This document shows, piece by piece, positions 33,022-41,446 of a stretch of 64,000 nucleotides of DNA. A model generated the notes under the pieces. It was not told the origin of the DNA. It was given only the letters and a program-made list of their open reading frames with translations, and ran no database searches. This DNA is from Lachnospiraceae bacterium (GTDB lineage: Bacteria; Bacillota; Clostridia; Oscillospirales; CAG-272): contig JAKSPT010000007.1 in NCBI GenBank assembly GCA_024404495.1, positions 1 to 64,000 of the forward strand. Reading direction: 5' to 3'. The position numbers and the translations under genes were made by a program. Numbering within the stretch: the stretch's first letter is position 1; each line of letters begins with the position of its first letter.

Positions 33022-35150
33022 TTTTCGACAGGCGTGATCCGAAGCACGAAGAGATCAACGGGATTCCCGGAAACGCGCAGGAAGCCGCGCTTTCCGATCT
33101 CTTTTTCGGCGATCTTTTCGTTCTTCTCGTTCAGTACCTCGACCTTGAAGGCGTTTCCGTCAAGATAGGCGCCGGGGTCGAGTGACAGTCCCGCGCTCTT
33201 CGTCTTTTCGTCAAGCACGGCGAAGCCGAGCATCGTCCCGTTCAGACGGTAGAAACCGGCGCGCACGCCTTTGGGCTCCTTGAAGAGCGGGCAGTCGCCG
33301 ATATTGTCGCCGTCGGTGAAATAAGGCAGATACGCCTTGCGGAGCGCGGCGAGGCGCTTCAGCGTTTCGCCGAAGACCGGGTAATCGCCGATCAGCGCGG
33401 AGCCGTTCATCAGACCGGGCTTCGAGGGGTAGGCGTTCATCATCGCGTTGTCCATGAAGATGTACTTGGCAAAGAGCGGGGAGGAGTCGACGTTGATGTT
33501 CGGGCGCTCGGTTTCGACGACGTAGAGGTAGGGACGGTAGTCGGTCATGCCCTCGTTCCACCACAGCCACGTCCACTGGGTGTCGCAGTTGTCGATATCC
33601 GATTCCATAAAGAAGGTGGATTCGCCCGAGAAATGCGCCTCGGGGTATTTTTTATAGGTTTCGAGGCGGTAATTGTTGATCAGCTCGTGGAGCGCGTCGT
33701 TGCCGCCGCAGAGGATGTACTGATCCCACGCGATCGAGGGCATACCGAGCTCGTCGCGGCAGAAGCGGAGCGACTCGTTGACCGCGTCCTTCCACCAATC
33801 CTGATTGAGGTCGCCCATATTGAATGAGCTCCAGCGCTTCATATAGGGTGCGCGGAAGACCGGGATCGCCTTGATGGTCTCTGCCCACGTCGCGTTGACC
33901 GGAAGACCGCGCTCGGTCGCCTGCTTGTACCAGATCTGCACGAAGGAAACGAGCGGATAGACGTCAACCCCCTTTTCGCGGCAGACCTTCACGTTCTTCT
34001 TGAAGGTCTCGATGCCGCCGTACTCGGGGTAGAGGGTGTCCTTCGTATAGGGGAAATAGTCGGAATTCGACCAGCCCCAGAGGTTCATCGCGGAAAGTCC
34101 GTGTTCGGCGATATCGTCTGCGAGGCGGGGCATATCGTAGTAGGTCCACGCCGCGTCCTCCGGGTCCTTCGGATAACCCGAGCCCATCCACACGGTACGG
34201 AAGCCCATCCATTCCTTCATGCACCGCGGCACGGGAACGACGCGCTTCTGATTCTTTTTGACGAAGGCTTTATAGGCGCCGATGCCGTTGACCCAGCCGC
34301 CGAGGTGAGGCGTCAGAACGTAAACGCCCGAATCGTAGGTCTCGCCCTTTTTCAGGTCGAGGTACTGCATCGAAGCGATACGGACGGTCCGGTCGTCGTG
34401 ATTGAGCTTGACCCAATAGGTATCGTTCGAGCCCATCCAGTATTTGTTTTCGGGACCCCAGCCCCACGCCTGCCGGTAGAGCGAAAGACCGGCGTTCAGC
34501 GAGCCGTAATCCAGCCAGCGTCCGCCCATCGCGCGGTCGGCGCCGTTTGCCGGGAAGAGACCGGCGGGGGAGAAGAACTGACCGGAAACCGTGCGGTTTT
34601 CGCCGTAGAAGCGCTCGCGGGAGCGCTCGTTGCTGTCCTGCTCGGCGTAGGGATTCATATGAAAAAGGGTGGTCGTGAAGCGGGCGTTTTCCTCCCCGCT
34701 GACGGCGGCGAGCCCTTCGAGGTTCGGGAAAAGGATCTGACGGACGGCGGTGTCAGAGTGATTGGTGACCGTGCAGCGCATCTCCACCGAAACGCCGTCG
34801 GGATCGGGGGTGAGGAGGATTTTCACCTCCACGCCGCCCTCGGTCTCGGCAAGGAACGGCATCTCGATATTTTCGGAGAGCATTTCGTAGCGGATCTCTA
34901 CGCCGCCGTTCTTCGCGCGGATCACGGGGGTTTTCTTATTGTATTTCCCGTTGGGAGAAAGGCGGAGCAGATCGTAGTCAAGGTGGACCGGATAGGCAAG
35001 ATCGACGAGCCCGCAGGGGGAGGCGATGAACTCGGGAGACCCCGGTCTTCGCAGAGAGACGACGGCACCGGTCGAAAGGTCAAGGACGAAGCGGTTTCCG
35101 TTCAGCGTGAACGCCGCGGTATTCGCCGTTTCATTTCTCATGACGCGCAT
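33018..35150 (-). CDS. DUF6259-like glycoside-hydrolase-type protein
   Basis: A 710-residue protein without signal peptide. An N-terminal beta-sandwich (about 1-290) resembles the supersandwich domain of GH36/GH31-like enzymes. A TIM barrel (about 300-600) contains VYPLVSFVQIWYK, MPSIAWDQYILCGG (with an Asp in the place of a nucleophile) and AHFSGESTFF, and a C-terminal beta domain follows. The organisation matches DUF6259 proteins, presumed glycosidases of unknown specificity. The ATG at 35150 is chosen from GAGG eight bases upstream. The short leader carries an unusual pair of interleaved inverted repeats. It is first gene of a three-gene operon. Confidence 0.7.
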   Translation of the reverse strand: MRVMRNETANTAAFTLNGNRFVLDLSTGAVVSLRRPGSPEFIASPCGLVDLAYPVHLDYDLLRLSPNGKYNKKTPVIRAKNGGVEIRYEMLSENIEMPFLAETEGGVEVKILLTPDPDGVSVEMRCTVTNHSDTAVRQILFPNLEGLAAVSGEENARFTTTLFHMNPYAEQDSNERSRERFYGENRTVSGQFFSPAGLFPANGADRAMGGRWLDYGSLNAGLSLYRQAWGWGPENKYWMGSNDTYWVKLNHDDRTVRIASMQYLDLKKGETYDSGVYVLTPHLGGWVNGIGAYKAFVKKNQKRVVPVPRCMKEWMGFRTVWMGSGYPKDPEDAAWTYYDMPRLADDIAEHGLSAMNLWGWSNSDYFPYTKDTLYPEYGGIETFKKNVKVCREKGVDVYPLVSFVQIWYKQATERGLPVNATWAETIKAIPVFRAPYMKRWSSFNMGDLNQDWWKDAVNESLRFCRDELGMPSIAWDQYILCGGNDALHELINNYRLETYKKYPEAHFSGESTFFMESDIDNCDTQWTWLWWNEGMTDYRPYLYVVETERPNINVDSSPLFAKYIFMDNAMMNAYPSKPGLMNGSALIGDYPVFGETLKRLAALRKAYLPYFTDGDNIGDCPLFKEPKGVRAGFYRLNGTMLGFAVLDEKTKSAGLSLDPGAYLDGNAFKVEVLNEKNEKIAEKEIGKRGFLRVSGNPVDLFVLRITPVEK

Positions 35151-35163
35151 AAGTGATACCTCG

Positions 35164-35195
35164 TTTCCGGTCGGCGATTATCGGAAACGCCGACC
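35164..35195 (-). promoter_or_regulatory. Interleaved inverted repeats directly upstream of the SD
   Basis: In the mRNA, GGTCGGCG pairs with CGCCGACC (8 bp), while GTTTCC in the loop can pair with GGAAAC immediately before the GAGG ribosome binding site. The two pairings interlock. Because the linkers are zero bases, they are more likely alternatives than a full pseudoknot. Translation control is an inference. Confidence 0.4.
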
Positions 35196-35206
35196 CCTTT
35201 TTCAGC

Positions 35207-35235
35207 ATTATAACAAAAATCCGGGAGGATGTCAA
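35207..35235 (-). promoter_or_regulatory. Promoter of the DUF6259-like operon
   Basis: Minus strand TTGACA (35230-35235), 17-bp spacer, TATAAT (35207-35212). Confidence 0.85.
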
Positions 35236-35287
35236 TCTCTTCGTTTGACGGTTTTTTCAAAAAAAAGAGAAAAAACCGAAAAGCCTC

Positions 35288-35316
35288 TTTTCAAATCGGG
35301 CACGGTATGCTATAAT
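35288..35316 (+). promoter_or_regulatory. Promoter of the GH43-like gene
   Basis: TATAAT at 35311-35316 with a weak -35 TTTTCA (35288-35293) at 17 bp. GAAA follows the -10. Confidence 0.6.
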
Positions 35317-35342
35317 GAAAAAAACGAAAGGAAGCGGAACGT

Positions 35343-36983
35343 ATGGCTTTCCTCTGCAATCCGCTGAATCTGCCCTACGCGCTCCAGTTCGACGGCAATA
35401 CCGCCTTCCGGGAAGCCGCCGATCCCTCCGCCGTCTTTTTCGGCGGGAAATACTATCTGTTCCTCTCGATGAACGCGGGATATTTCGTTACCGACGATTT
35501 CACTTCGTTTTCGCACCGGGACTATCCGCCGGAGATTTCGCTTTACGATTACGCCCCCGACGTCTGCGTGTGCGGAGATAAGCTCGTCTTCTGCGTGCGC
35601 CATCCGGAGGGAGGAACGGCGTTCCTTTCCTCTTCCGACCCGGAAAATCTGCCGTTGGCGGGTTTTCGTTCCCCGGTCCCGTATTCCGATCCCTGCCTGT
35701 TCCGTGACGACGACGGGAGACTGTATTATTATTACGGCTGTTCCGACCGTGACCCGATATACGGCGTCGCCCTCGGCGATGATTTTCAGCCGCTGTCCGC
35801 TCCGGTCCCGCTGATAGCCGAAAACCGTACGGAACGCGGTTACGAGTATCCCGGCGACGGGCATCTCGCGCCCGAGACGCAGCGCCCTTGGATCGAGGGC
35901 GCGTGGATGACGAAGCACGGCGGGCGGTATTATCTCCAGTACGCCGCGCCCGGCACGCAGTTCGACGTGTACTGCGACGCGGTCTTCGTTTCTTCCTCTC
36001 CGCTCGGACCGTTTTCTCCGGCGGAGAACAATCCCTTTTCCTACGAGCCCGCGGGCTTTCTGACCGGAGCGGGGCACGGCTCCACCTTCCTTTCGCCCGG
36101 CGGAAAACCGTATCATATCGCGACGGCAAGGATCAGCGTCAATCATATGTTTGAACGCCGCATCGGGCTGTGGCGCGCCGGTTTCGACCGGGACGGCGAG
36201 CTCTTCTGCGATCAGCGCTTCGGGGATTTCCCCTTCGATCCGGAATCGGAACCCTTTGCGCCGCCGGAATTTATGCTCCTGTCCTACCGCAAAAAGGTCA
36301 CCGCCTCCTCGGGAACCGGGGCGGAAAACGTGACCGACGAAAACATCCGGACGTGGTGGACGGCAGCGGAGGACGATCCCGTGCCGACGCTGACCCTCGA
36401 TCTCGGGAAAGAATACCCGGTCTCCTTCGTGCAGGTCAATTTTGCCGATAACCGGGAAGACCTTCTCCGCGCGTTCAGACAGCCGCACGGCGGCAGATAC
36501 ACCGACAGAGTACTCCGCCCGCTCCGCTGGCTTCTTGAGGGAAGCGGAGACGGAAAGGCTTTCTTCACGCTCGCCGACCGCCGGGATGCCGCCGCCTGCC
36601 TCCCGCACGAGCTGAGCGGCGCCCGGGAAAAACGCCTCCGGTATCTGCGCCTGACCGTTACGGGAACGCCGTTTTCGCTTCCTCCCGCCGTTTCGGGGCT
36701 CCGCGTCTTCGGAAAGGGCGAAGGGAAGAAGCCGGAAAAGGCGATCCTTTCGGGGATCCGCACCGCGCCGACTGCCGCATCGCTTTCCTTCCGCTCCAAA
36801 GGAGAGGACGGCTTCCTCCTTCTCTGGGGACACCGTCCCGACAAGCTGTACCACGCGATGACGGTGTGGGGAAGGAACGCCGCCGATATCCGTGCCCTGA
36901 CCGCGGGGCAAAAGCTCTTCGTCCGCGCCGACGCCATTAACGAAAACGGCGTGACGGAGGGGGACGTACTTGAAATCAAATAA
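35343..36983 (+). CDS. GH43-family glycosidase with C-terminal discoidin-like domain
   Basis: A 546-residue protein without signal peptide. The five-bladed propeller (about 15-310) has the three GH43 acidic residues in expected order: Asp27 (AADPSAVFF), Asp116 (YSDPCLFRDDDG) and Glu185 (PWIEGAWMTK). Residues about 315-450 read as an F5/8 type C (discoidin-like) domain (NVTDENIRTWW...LDLGKEYPVSFVQV), with a short fibronectin-like end. GH43 enzymes release arabinose or xylose. Sugar specificity cannot be set here. AAAGGAAG precedes the ATG. The next gene begins 22 bp later. Confidence 0.82.
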   Translation: MAFLCNPLNLPYALQFDGNTAFREAADPSAVFFGGKYYLFLSMNAGYFVTDDFTSFSHRDYPPEISLYDYAPDVCVCGDKLVFCVRHPEGGTAFLSSSDPENLPLAGFRSPVPYSDPCLFRDDDGRLYYYYGCSDRDPIYGVALGDDFQPLSAPVPLIAENRTERGYEYPGDGHLAPETQRPWIEGAWMTKHGGRYYLQYAAPGTQFDVYCDAVFVSSSPLGPFSPAENNPFSYEPAGFLTGAGHGSTFLSPGGKPYHIATARISVNHMFERRIGLWRAGFDRDGELFCDQRFGDFPFDPESEPFAPPEFMLLSYRKKVTASSGTGAENVTDENIRTWWTAAEDDPVPTLTLDLGKEYPVSFVQVNFADNREDLLRAFRQPHGGRYTDRVLRPLRWLLEGSGDGKAFFTLADRRDAAACLPHELSGAREKRLRYLRLTVTGTPFSLPPAVSGLRVFGKGEGKKPEKAILSGIRTAPTAASLSFRSKGEDGFLLLWGHRPDKLYHAMTVWGRNAADIRALTAGQKLFVRADAINENGVTEGDVLEIK

Positions 36984-37005
36984 AAAAACATATACGGAGA
37001 ACACA

Positions 37006-39243
37006 ATGAAAAGAATGATTGCCATCCTGCTGACCGCGCTGATGCTTCTGACCGGTCTCTGCGCCTGCGACGGAGGAGAGAAGAATCCCGCTTCAACCGA
37101 TCCCGTGACCGATCCGGAAACGGCACCGGAGACCGACGCGCCCTTCGATCCTTCAAACGTGAAATACGACGGATATAAGACGCCATGCGTCGTCGAAACG
37201 TATTATACCGACGAGGTCATCGTTGCCGACGCGGTCGTGACAGACAAGCTCTATAAAGCCGACCCTACCGGCGTAAAGGACTGCTCCGACGTTCTGAACA
37301 AGGCGATCAAGGCGGTTTCGGGCAAGGGCGGCGGCACCGTCTTCCTTCCCGCGGGCACCTACCGCATTGAAAAGCCGATCGAGGTCCTGCCCTTCGTCAC
37401 GGTCATCGGCGACCATTCCGCAAAGGACGACGGCAGCGAGGGCACCGTGATCCTTGCCTGCGTTCCCTCCGCGGAGGAGGAGCTTCCTGCGCTCTTCCAG
37501 GTCGGCGGTTCTGCGGGCGTCGTCGGTCTGACGGTCTACTATCCCGATCAGTCGATCGACAACGTGAAGCCCTATCCCTTTACCTTTGCGATCCCGGGCA
37601 CCGAGAAATCGGGCAAACCCGAGTATTATATGCTTTCCACGATCCGCGACTGCACGGTGCTCAACGGTTACCGCGGCATCTGGGCGGGCTCGGTCAACGA
37701 GCAGATGAACATCTGTAACGTCCGCGGCACCTTCCTTGACCGTGCGCTCGAGCTTTACGATTCCGCCGACGCTTCGAGCATTTCCTATATCAGCGCTTCT
37801 CCCGATTACTGGGCATCCTGTGCGCTCGGCAGTGCGCCGAGAGCGAAGATCGCGGACTATACCGGGCTGAAATCCGAAGCGTTCGTCCTCGGCGATATCG
37901 AGTGGGGCTCCTTCACCGAGCTGGTCTGTGAGGATTACAGCGTCGGTATCCATATTGTCAAGGGACCGCGCGCGAAGTTCAGCGGTATGTTCTACTGTCC
38001 GGTCGTGAAGAGCGCGTCGATCGGTATGGTCGTTGACGATATCGACGAGCGCGGAGGCTACGGCATCGGCGTGACCGGCGGTATGCTTGACGCATACGAG
38101 TATGGCGTTGTCAACAACACCAAGGGTAAGGTGCAGTTCACCGATACGGTCATTTCGGCGGAGAACAGCGGCAGCGTCGTGATCAACCGGGATGCCCCGT
38201 CGGAGTACCCGGTCTATAAAAGGAATGCGCCGCAGCCGTCGAAGGACATCACCGTATTGAAGGGCATCGATACCGCGGCGGCGTTCGACTGCTCGGAAAG
38301 ACTGCAGTCCGCGCTTGACAAAATGGGCAGTACGGGCGGCATCCTCTATATCCCCGCCGGCTTCTATCTGCTGGAAAAGCCGGTCACCGTTCCGGCAAAC
38401 GTCGAGCTGCGCGGCGCGGGAACCTCTCCCGTGCGTGATCAGATGAGTTTTTCCGCGGGCACCGTCTTCTTCTCCCACGTCGATCTGAAGGCGGGAGAAA
38501 GCGCGCTGACCCTCGGAGAGGGCGCAGGCGTCAGATACATCGACTTCGTGCAGGCGACCGGAAGCAATCTGACCGAATATCAGAAGAACGGAAACAAGTT
38601 TGACGATACCGCCTTCTTCCTCAGCATGAGAGGGAAGAACTGCTACGCCGTCGGCTGTGCGTTCTCCGGCATGAAAAACGCGATCGAGATCGTGAAGGGC
38701 AACGGCTACTATATCTCCAACCTCTCGCTCAACGCCTATCAGACCGGCATCCGCGTTGACAGCTCGGATCACGGCTATATCGGCTACGTTCTGACGAATA
38801 CGACGGTCGGCTTCCGCAACGGCTTCTGGAAGCTGGCAAACAATAACAAGATCTTCTCCAAGGGTCAGGACAAGAGCTTTGAAGCCTCGCTGAAGGATAA
38901 CGATCCTTACAATACCGTCAATATGATGATGGATAACTTTACCGAGGTCCTGTACGAGTATTCGGACGACTGCTTCTGCGAGAACGTCTTCTCCTACGGT
39001 GCGCTCCATACGATCTCCGCGGTCAGCTCGACCGTGACCGGCATCAATATCGGTAAGGACTGCAACTGGCTCTATAAGGTCACGACCCCGATGATCACGG
39101 TCGCCGACGGCTCCGAGGTCGCGATCTACAATATGACCCGCTTCAACGGCACCTCCTACGACGTTGACGATATTTCGAGCCTCGATATCTGGACCCGCGT
39201 CACGATCAACGAAAACGAAGACAACGTCTCGGTAAGCAACTGA
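37006..39243 (+). CDS. Lipoprotein with two pectate-lyase-3-type beta-helix domains
   Basis: A 745-residue lipoprotein (signal peptide, lipobox LCAC, Cys21; short Pro/Asp/Glu linker). Two copies of the Pectate_lyase_3 entry segment are visible: SDVLNKAIKAVSGKGGGTVF with LPAGTYRIEKPI (near 90-125), and the copy SERLQSALDKMGSTGGILYI with PAGFYLLEKPV (near 425-460). Each is followed by a long right-handed parallel beta-helix. Such proteins bind or cleave polysaccharides on the cell surface. The start at 37006 is set by CGGAG. The frame opening at 36970 is a TTG without SD. It is co-transcribed with the GH43-like gene. Confidence 0.8.
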   Translation: MKRMIAILLTALMLLTGLCACDGGEKNPASTDPVTDPETAPETDAPFDPSNVKYDGYKTPCVVETYYTDEVIVADAVVTDKLYKADPTGVKDCSDVLNKAIKAVSGKGGGTVFLPAGTYRIEKPIEVLPFVTVIGDHSAKDDGSEGTVILACVPSAEEELPALFQVGGSAGVVGLTVYYPDQSIDNVKPYPFTFAIPGTEKSGKPEYYMLSTIRDCTVLNGYRGIWAGSVNEQMNICNVRGTFLDRALELYDSADASSISYISASPDYWASCALGSAPRAKIADYTGLKSEAFVLGDIEWGSFTELVCEDYSVGIHIVKGPRAKFSGMFYCPVVKSASIGMVVDDIDERGGYGIGVTGGMLDAYEYGVVNNTKGKVQFTDTVISAENSGSVVINRDAPSEYPVYKRNAPQPSKDITVLKGIDTAAAFDCSERLQSALDKMGSTGGILYIPAGFYLLEKPVTVPANVELRGAGTSPVRDQMSFSAGTVFFSHVDLKAGESALTLGEGAGVRYIDFVQATGSNLTEYQKNGNKFDDTAFFLSMRGKNCYAVGCAFSGMKNAIEIVKGNGYYISNLSLNAYQTGIRVDSSDHGYIGYVLTNTTVGFRNGFWKLANNNKIFSKGQDKSFEASLKDNDPYNTVNMMMDNFTEVLYEYSDDCFCENVFSYGALHTISAVSSTVTGINIGKDCNWLYKVTTPMITVADGSEVAIYNMTRFNGTSYDVDDISSLDIWTRVTINENEDNVSVSN

Positions 39244-39251
39244 AAATGGTA

Positions 39252-39289
39252 CGCCGCCTCTTCCTTCGGGAAGGGGCGGCGCGTTTTTT
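39252..39289. terminator. Bidirectional terminator with UUCG loop
   Basis: A 13-bp stem CGCCGCCTCTTCC with one wobble around TTCG, followed by TTTTTT (39283-39288). It ends both the beta-helix gene and the convergent isomerase gene. Confidence 0.9.
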
Positions 39290-40091
39290 ATGATTTGAGC
39301 TTCCGGTCTTCTGCGTCGATCATGTCGGCGAGTTTTCCCGCCGCCTCTCCGGCGTGACGGTAATAGTCCCGTATGCTCCACCCGTCGTAGACGTGCGAAT
39401 TGCCGTTTATGACCTCAAGCATGACCGAGCCGGTATATCCTGCCTTCGCAATCTCACGGGCGGCAAGGGCAAAGTCGACCGTCCCGTCGAAGGGGATCAG
39501 ATGCTCGTCCCGGTTGAATTCCCCGTGGTTGTCGTGGATATGCAGCGCGGAAAGCAGATTGCCGAAAAGGGGCATATATCTTCTCCCCGGCGTGAAGCAG
39601 GACTCGTGACCGATATCCCAGCAGAAGCGCGCGGCGGGAAACTGCTCGAAGGCGTAGGCAAGATTGGAGAGCATCCGCTGATTCTCAAAGCAGACGATGA
39701 TATTCTTCTTTTCCGCCTCCTCCATCAGCCTGACCCAACGCGCGTGCCCGGTCTCCCCGACGATCGGCGGCTTCAGCCCGCTCGAAAGGTGAACGACGAG
39801 CGCGGGGATGCCGTGATCGGCGCAGACCGAGACCGAATCGGTCAGACGCTTCAGCATCGTCTCTCCCGCCTCTCCCGGGATCCAGATATCGTTGATTTTG
39901 TCAAAGGGCGCGTGCAGAGTCTCGAACGCGATCCCGGCGGCGGCAAGCTTCGGCGCCATCCGACCGATAAGCCCCCGGTTCTCCGAGCAGATAAAGGTCG
40001 CCCCGAATCCGTTTTCCTTCATCAGCGCGATCTGCTCGTCGATTTCCGTCTGACCGAAGCAGTTCCAACTGATCCCGATTTTCCGTTTCAT
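39288..40091 (-). CDS. Sugar phosphate isomerase/epimerase (xylose-isomerase-like TIM barrel)
   Basis: A 267-residue AP-endonuclease-2-type TIM barrel. Metal-ligand segments are IVCFENQRM (Glu, near 152-160), FCWDIGHESCF (Asp/His, near 175-185), ALHIHDNHGEFNRDEHLIPF (near 203-222) and SVMLEVINGNSH (Glu, near 243). Members isomerise or epimerise sugars or inositols. Specificity cannot be predicted. GAGGG precedes the ATG and a consensus promoter lies upstream, divergent from the GH-A-like lipoprotein gene. It probably works on a sugar released by the surrounding glycosidases. Confidence 0.85.
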   Translation of the reverse strand: MKRKIGISWNCFGQTEIDEQIALMKENGFGATFICSENRGLIGRMAPKLAAAGIAFETLHAPFDKINDIWIPGEAGETMLKRLTDSVSVCADHGIPALVVHLSSGLKPPIVGETGHARWVRLMEEAEKKNIIVCFENQRMLSNLAYAFEQFPAARFCWDIGHESCFTPGRRYMPLFGNLLSALHIHDNHGEFNRDEHLIPFDGTVDFALAAREIAKAGYTGSVMLEVINGNSHVYDGWSIRDYYRHAGEAAGKLADMIDAEDRKLKS

Positions 40092-40115
40092 ACCGATCCC
40101 TCTTTTCTTTTTCCG

Positions 40116-40144
40116 ATTATATCACATATTTCGCCCCGTGACAA
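40116..40144 (-). promoter_or_regulatory. Promoter of the isomerase gene
   Basis: Minus strand TTGTCA (40139-40144), 17-bp spacer, TATAAT (40116-40121). Confidence 0.75.
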
Positions 40145-40161
40145 GAAAAAACGGAAAATCC

Positions 40162-40190
40162 TTGATTTTTTCGCTATTTTCCGATATAAT
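40162..40190 (+). promoter_or_regulatory. Promoter of the GH-A-like lipoprotein operon
   Basis: TTGATT (40162-40167), 17-bp spacer, TATAAT (40185-40190). The same TTGATT-17-TATAAT layout appears at 44182. Confidence 0.8.
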
Positions 40191-40236
40191 GAAAGCGGTC
40201 GCCGGACCGTATTCCCGGCGCCGGAAAGGAATCCCG

Positions 40237-41436
40237 ATGAAACTGACCCGTACGATCGCGGCTCTGCTCCTTGCCGCTTCGCTGCTTTCTTTCTCCTCCT
40301 GCGGGGAAAAGCCCGCGGCACCGGAGGTGACCGAACCCGAAACCGAAAACGTGACCGAAAACGTGACAGAGGAGGATATCACCGTGAAGGATCCGAAAAA
40401 CACGCCCGAGGGCTTCAACTACGTCATCAGCACGCAGGCGTTCAACCCCAACTATCAGTTCACGAAGGAACCCCCGCTGATGGAGATCGGCGGCAGGATC
40501 ATGGAGATGGGCGCAAACGCAATCAAGTTCTACGCCACGAGCGACACGATGGTCGATAAGCTCCTCAAGAAATACGACTACCGCTACGTCATCATGTGGT
40601 ACCGCTCCGATCCGTATTTCAAGGACGGCGTCTATTCCGACGAGGAACGGAAGAACGACTACAATGCGTTCTATAATTATACCAAAAAGCTGCTCACCAA
40701 GTATAACGGCTCCGGGATCGAGTTCTTCCTCGGTCACTGGGAGGGCGACTGGTATTTCGTCGATAACTACAATACCGCGCAGAAAACGGTCAGCGCTGAT
40801 ATCACCGACGCGATGATCGAGTGGATCAACAACCGTCAGCAGGCGGTTGACGACGCGAAGCGCGACGTCGCGCACGAAAACGTGTGGGTGTGGAACTACA
40901 TCGAGATCAACCGTCCGACCGACGCGATGGACGACAAAATGGACCGCGTGATGAACCGCGTCCTGCCGTTTACGAACGTGGACTACGTCTCCTATTCCGC
41001 GTACGACTCGATGGCAATGGCGCCCTCCGCCGTAAAAAAGATCATCGACAAAATATACAGCTATCTGCCCGAGAAGGAGGGGATCATCGGTCCCCGCGTC
41101 TTCATCGGCGAATTCGGTCAGCCCGCCGCGAACGAGGGCTTCGACGACAGGAAGCACTGTCAGACCAACCTGAAATACTTTGCCAAGTACCTGAACTGCG
41201 ACGTCCGCTTCGTTCTTTACTGGCAGATGTACGACAACGAAAAGCTCGAGGACGGACGCAACCGCGGCTTCTGGCTCGTCAACGGCGACAACGAGGAGAC
41301 CGAGCTGTACCACGCGCTCGAGGACGTGCTCGCGCGGGCAAAGCAGTACGTTACCGATTATTATGAGCAGAACGGCACCGTTCCCACGCACGAAGCGTAT
41401 ATGGAATTCCTGCGCGAACAGCCGGAATTCAAATGA
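40237..41436 (+). CDS. Lipoprotein with GH-A-clan-like TIM barrel
   Basis: A 399-residue lipoprotein (lipobox SFSSC, Cys22; Thr/Glu/Val-rich linker to about 50). The mature part reads like a (beta/alpha)8 glycosidase: FFLGHWEGDWYF near 163, VWNYIEINRP near 222 (possible acid/base Glu) and VFIGEFGQPA near 288 (possible nucleophile Glu), as in clan GH-A enzymes such as GH5-type. No exact family is recognised. The start at 40237 is set by GGAAAGGA. The frame before it is only read-through. It precedes a GH27 gene by 10 bp. Confidence 0.68.
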   Translation: MKLTRTIAALLLAASLLSFSSCGEKPAAPEVTEPETENVTENVTEEDITVKDPKNTPEGFNYVISTQAFNPNYQFTKEPPLMEIGGRIMEMGANAIKFYATSDTMVDKLLKKYDYRYVIMWYRSDPYFKDGVYSDEERKNDYNAFYNYTKKLLTKYNGSGIEFFLGHWEGDWYFVDNYNTAQKTVSADITDAMIEWINNRQQAVDDAKRDVAHENVWVWNYIEINRPTDAMDDKMDRVMNRVLPFTNVDYVSYSAYDSMAMAPSAVKKIIDKIYSYLPEKEGIIGPRVFIGEFGQPAANEGFDDRKHCQTNLKYFAKYLNCDVRFVLYWQMYDNEKLEDGRNRGFWLVNGDNEETELYHALEDVLARAKQYVTDYYEQNGTVPTHEAYMEFLREQPEFK

Positions 41437-41446
41437 GGAAGACAAT

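Noticed and set aside
35164-35195. A classical H-type pseudoknot
   Set aside because: An 8-bp first stem would have to be crossed by a zero-base linker, which is not feasible. Reported as competing hairpins instead.
37153-39381. 742-codon minus-strand ORF
   Set aside because: It is antisense to the beta-helix lipoprotein and crosses the terminator at 39252. No SD or domain pattern.
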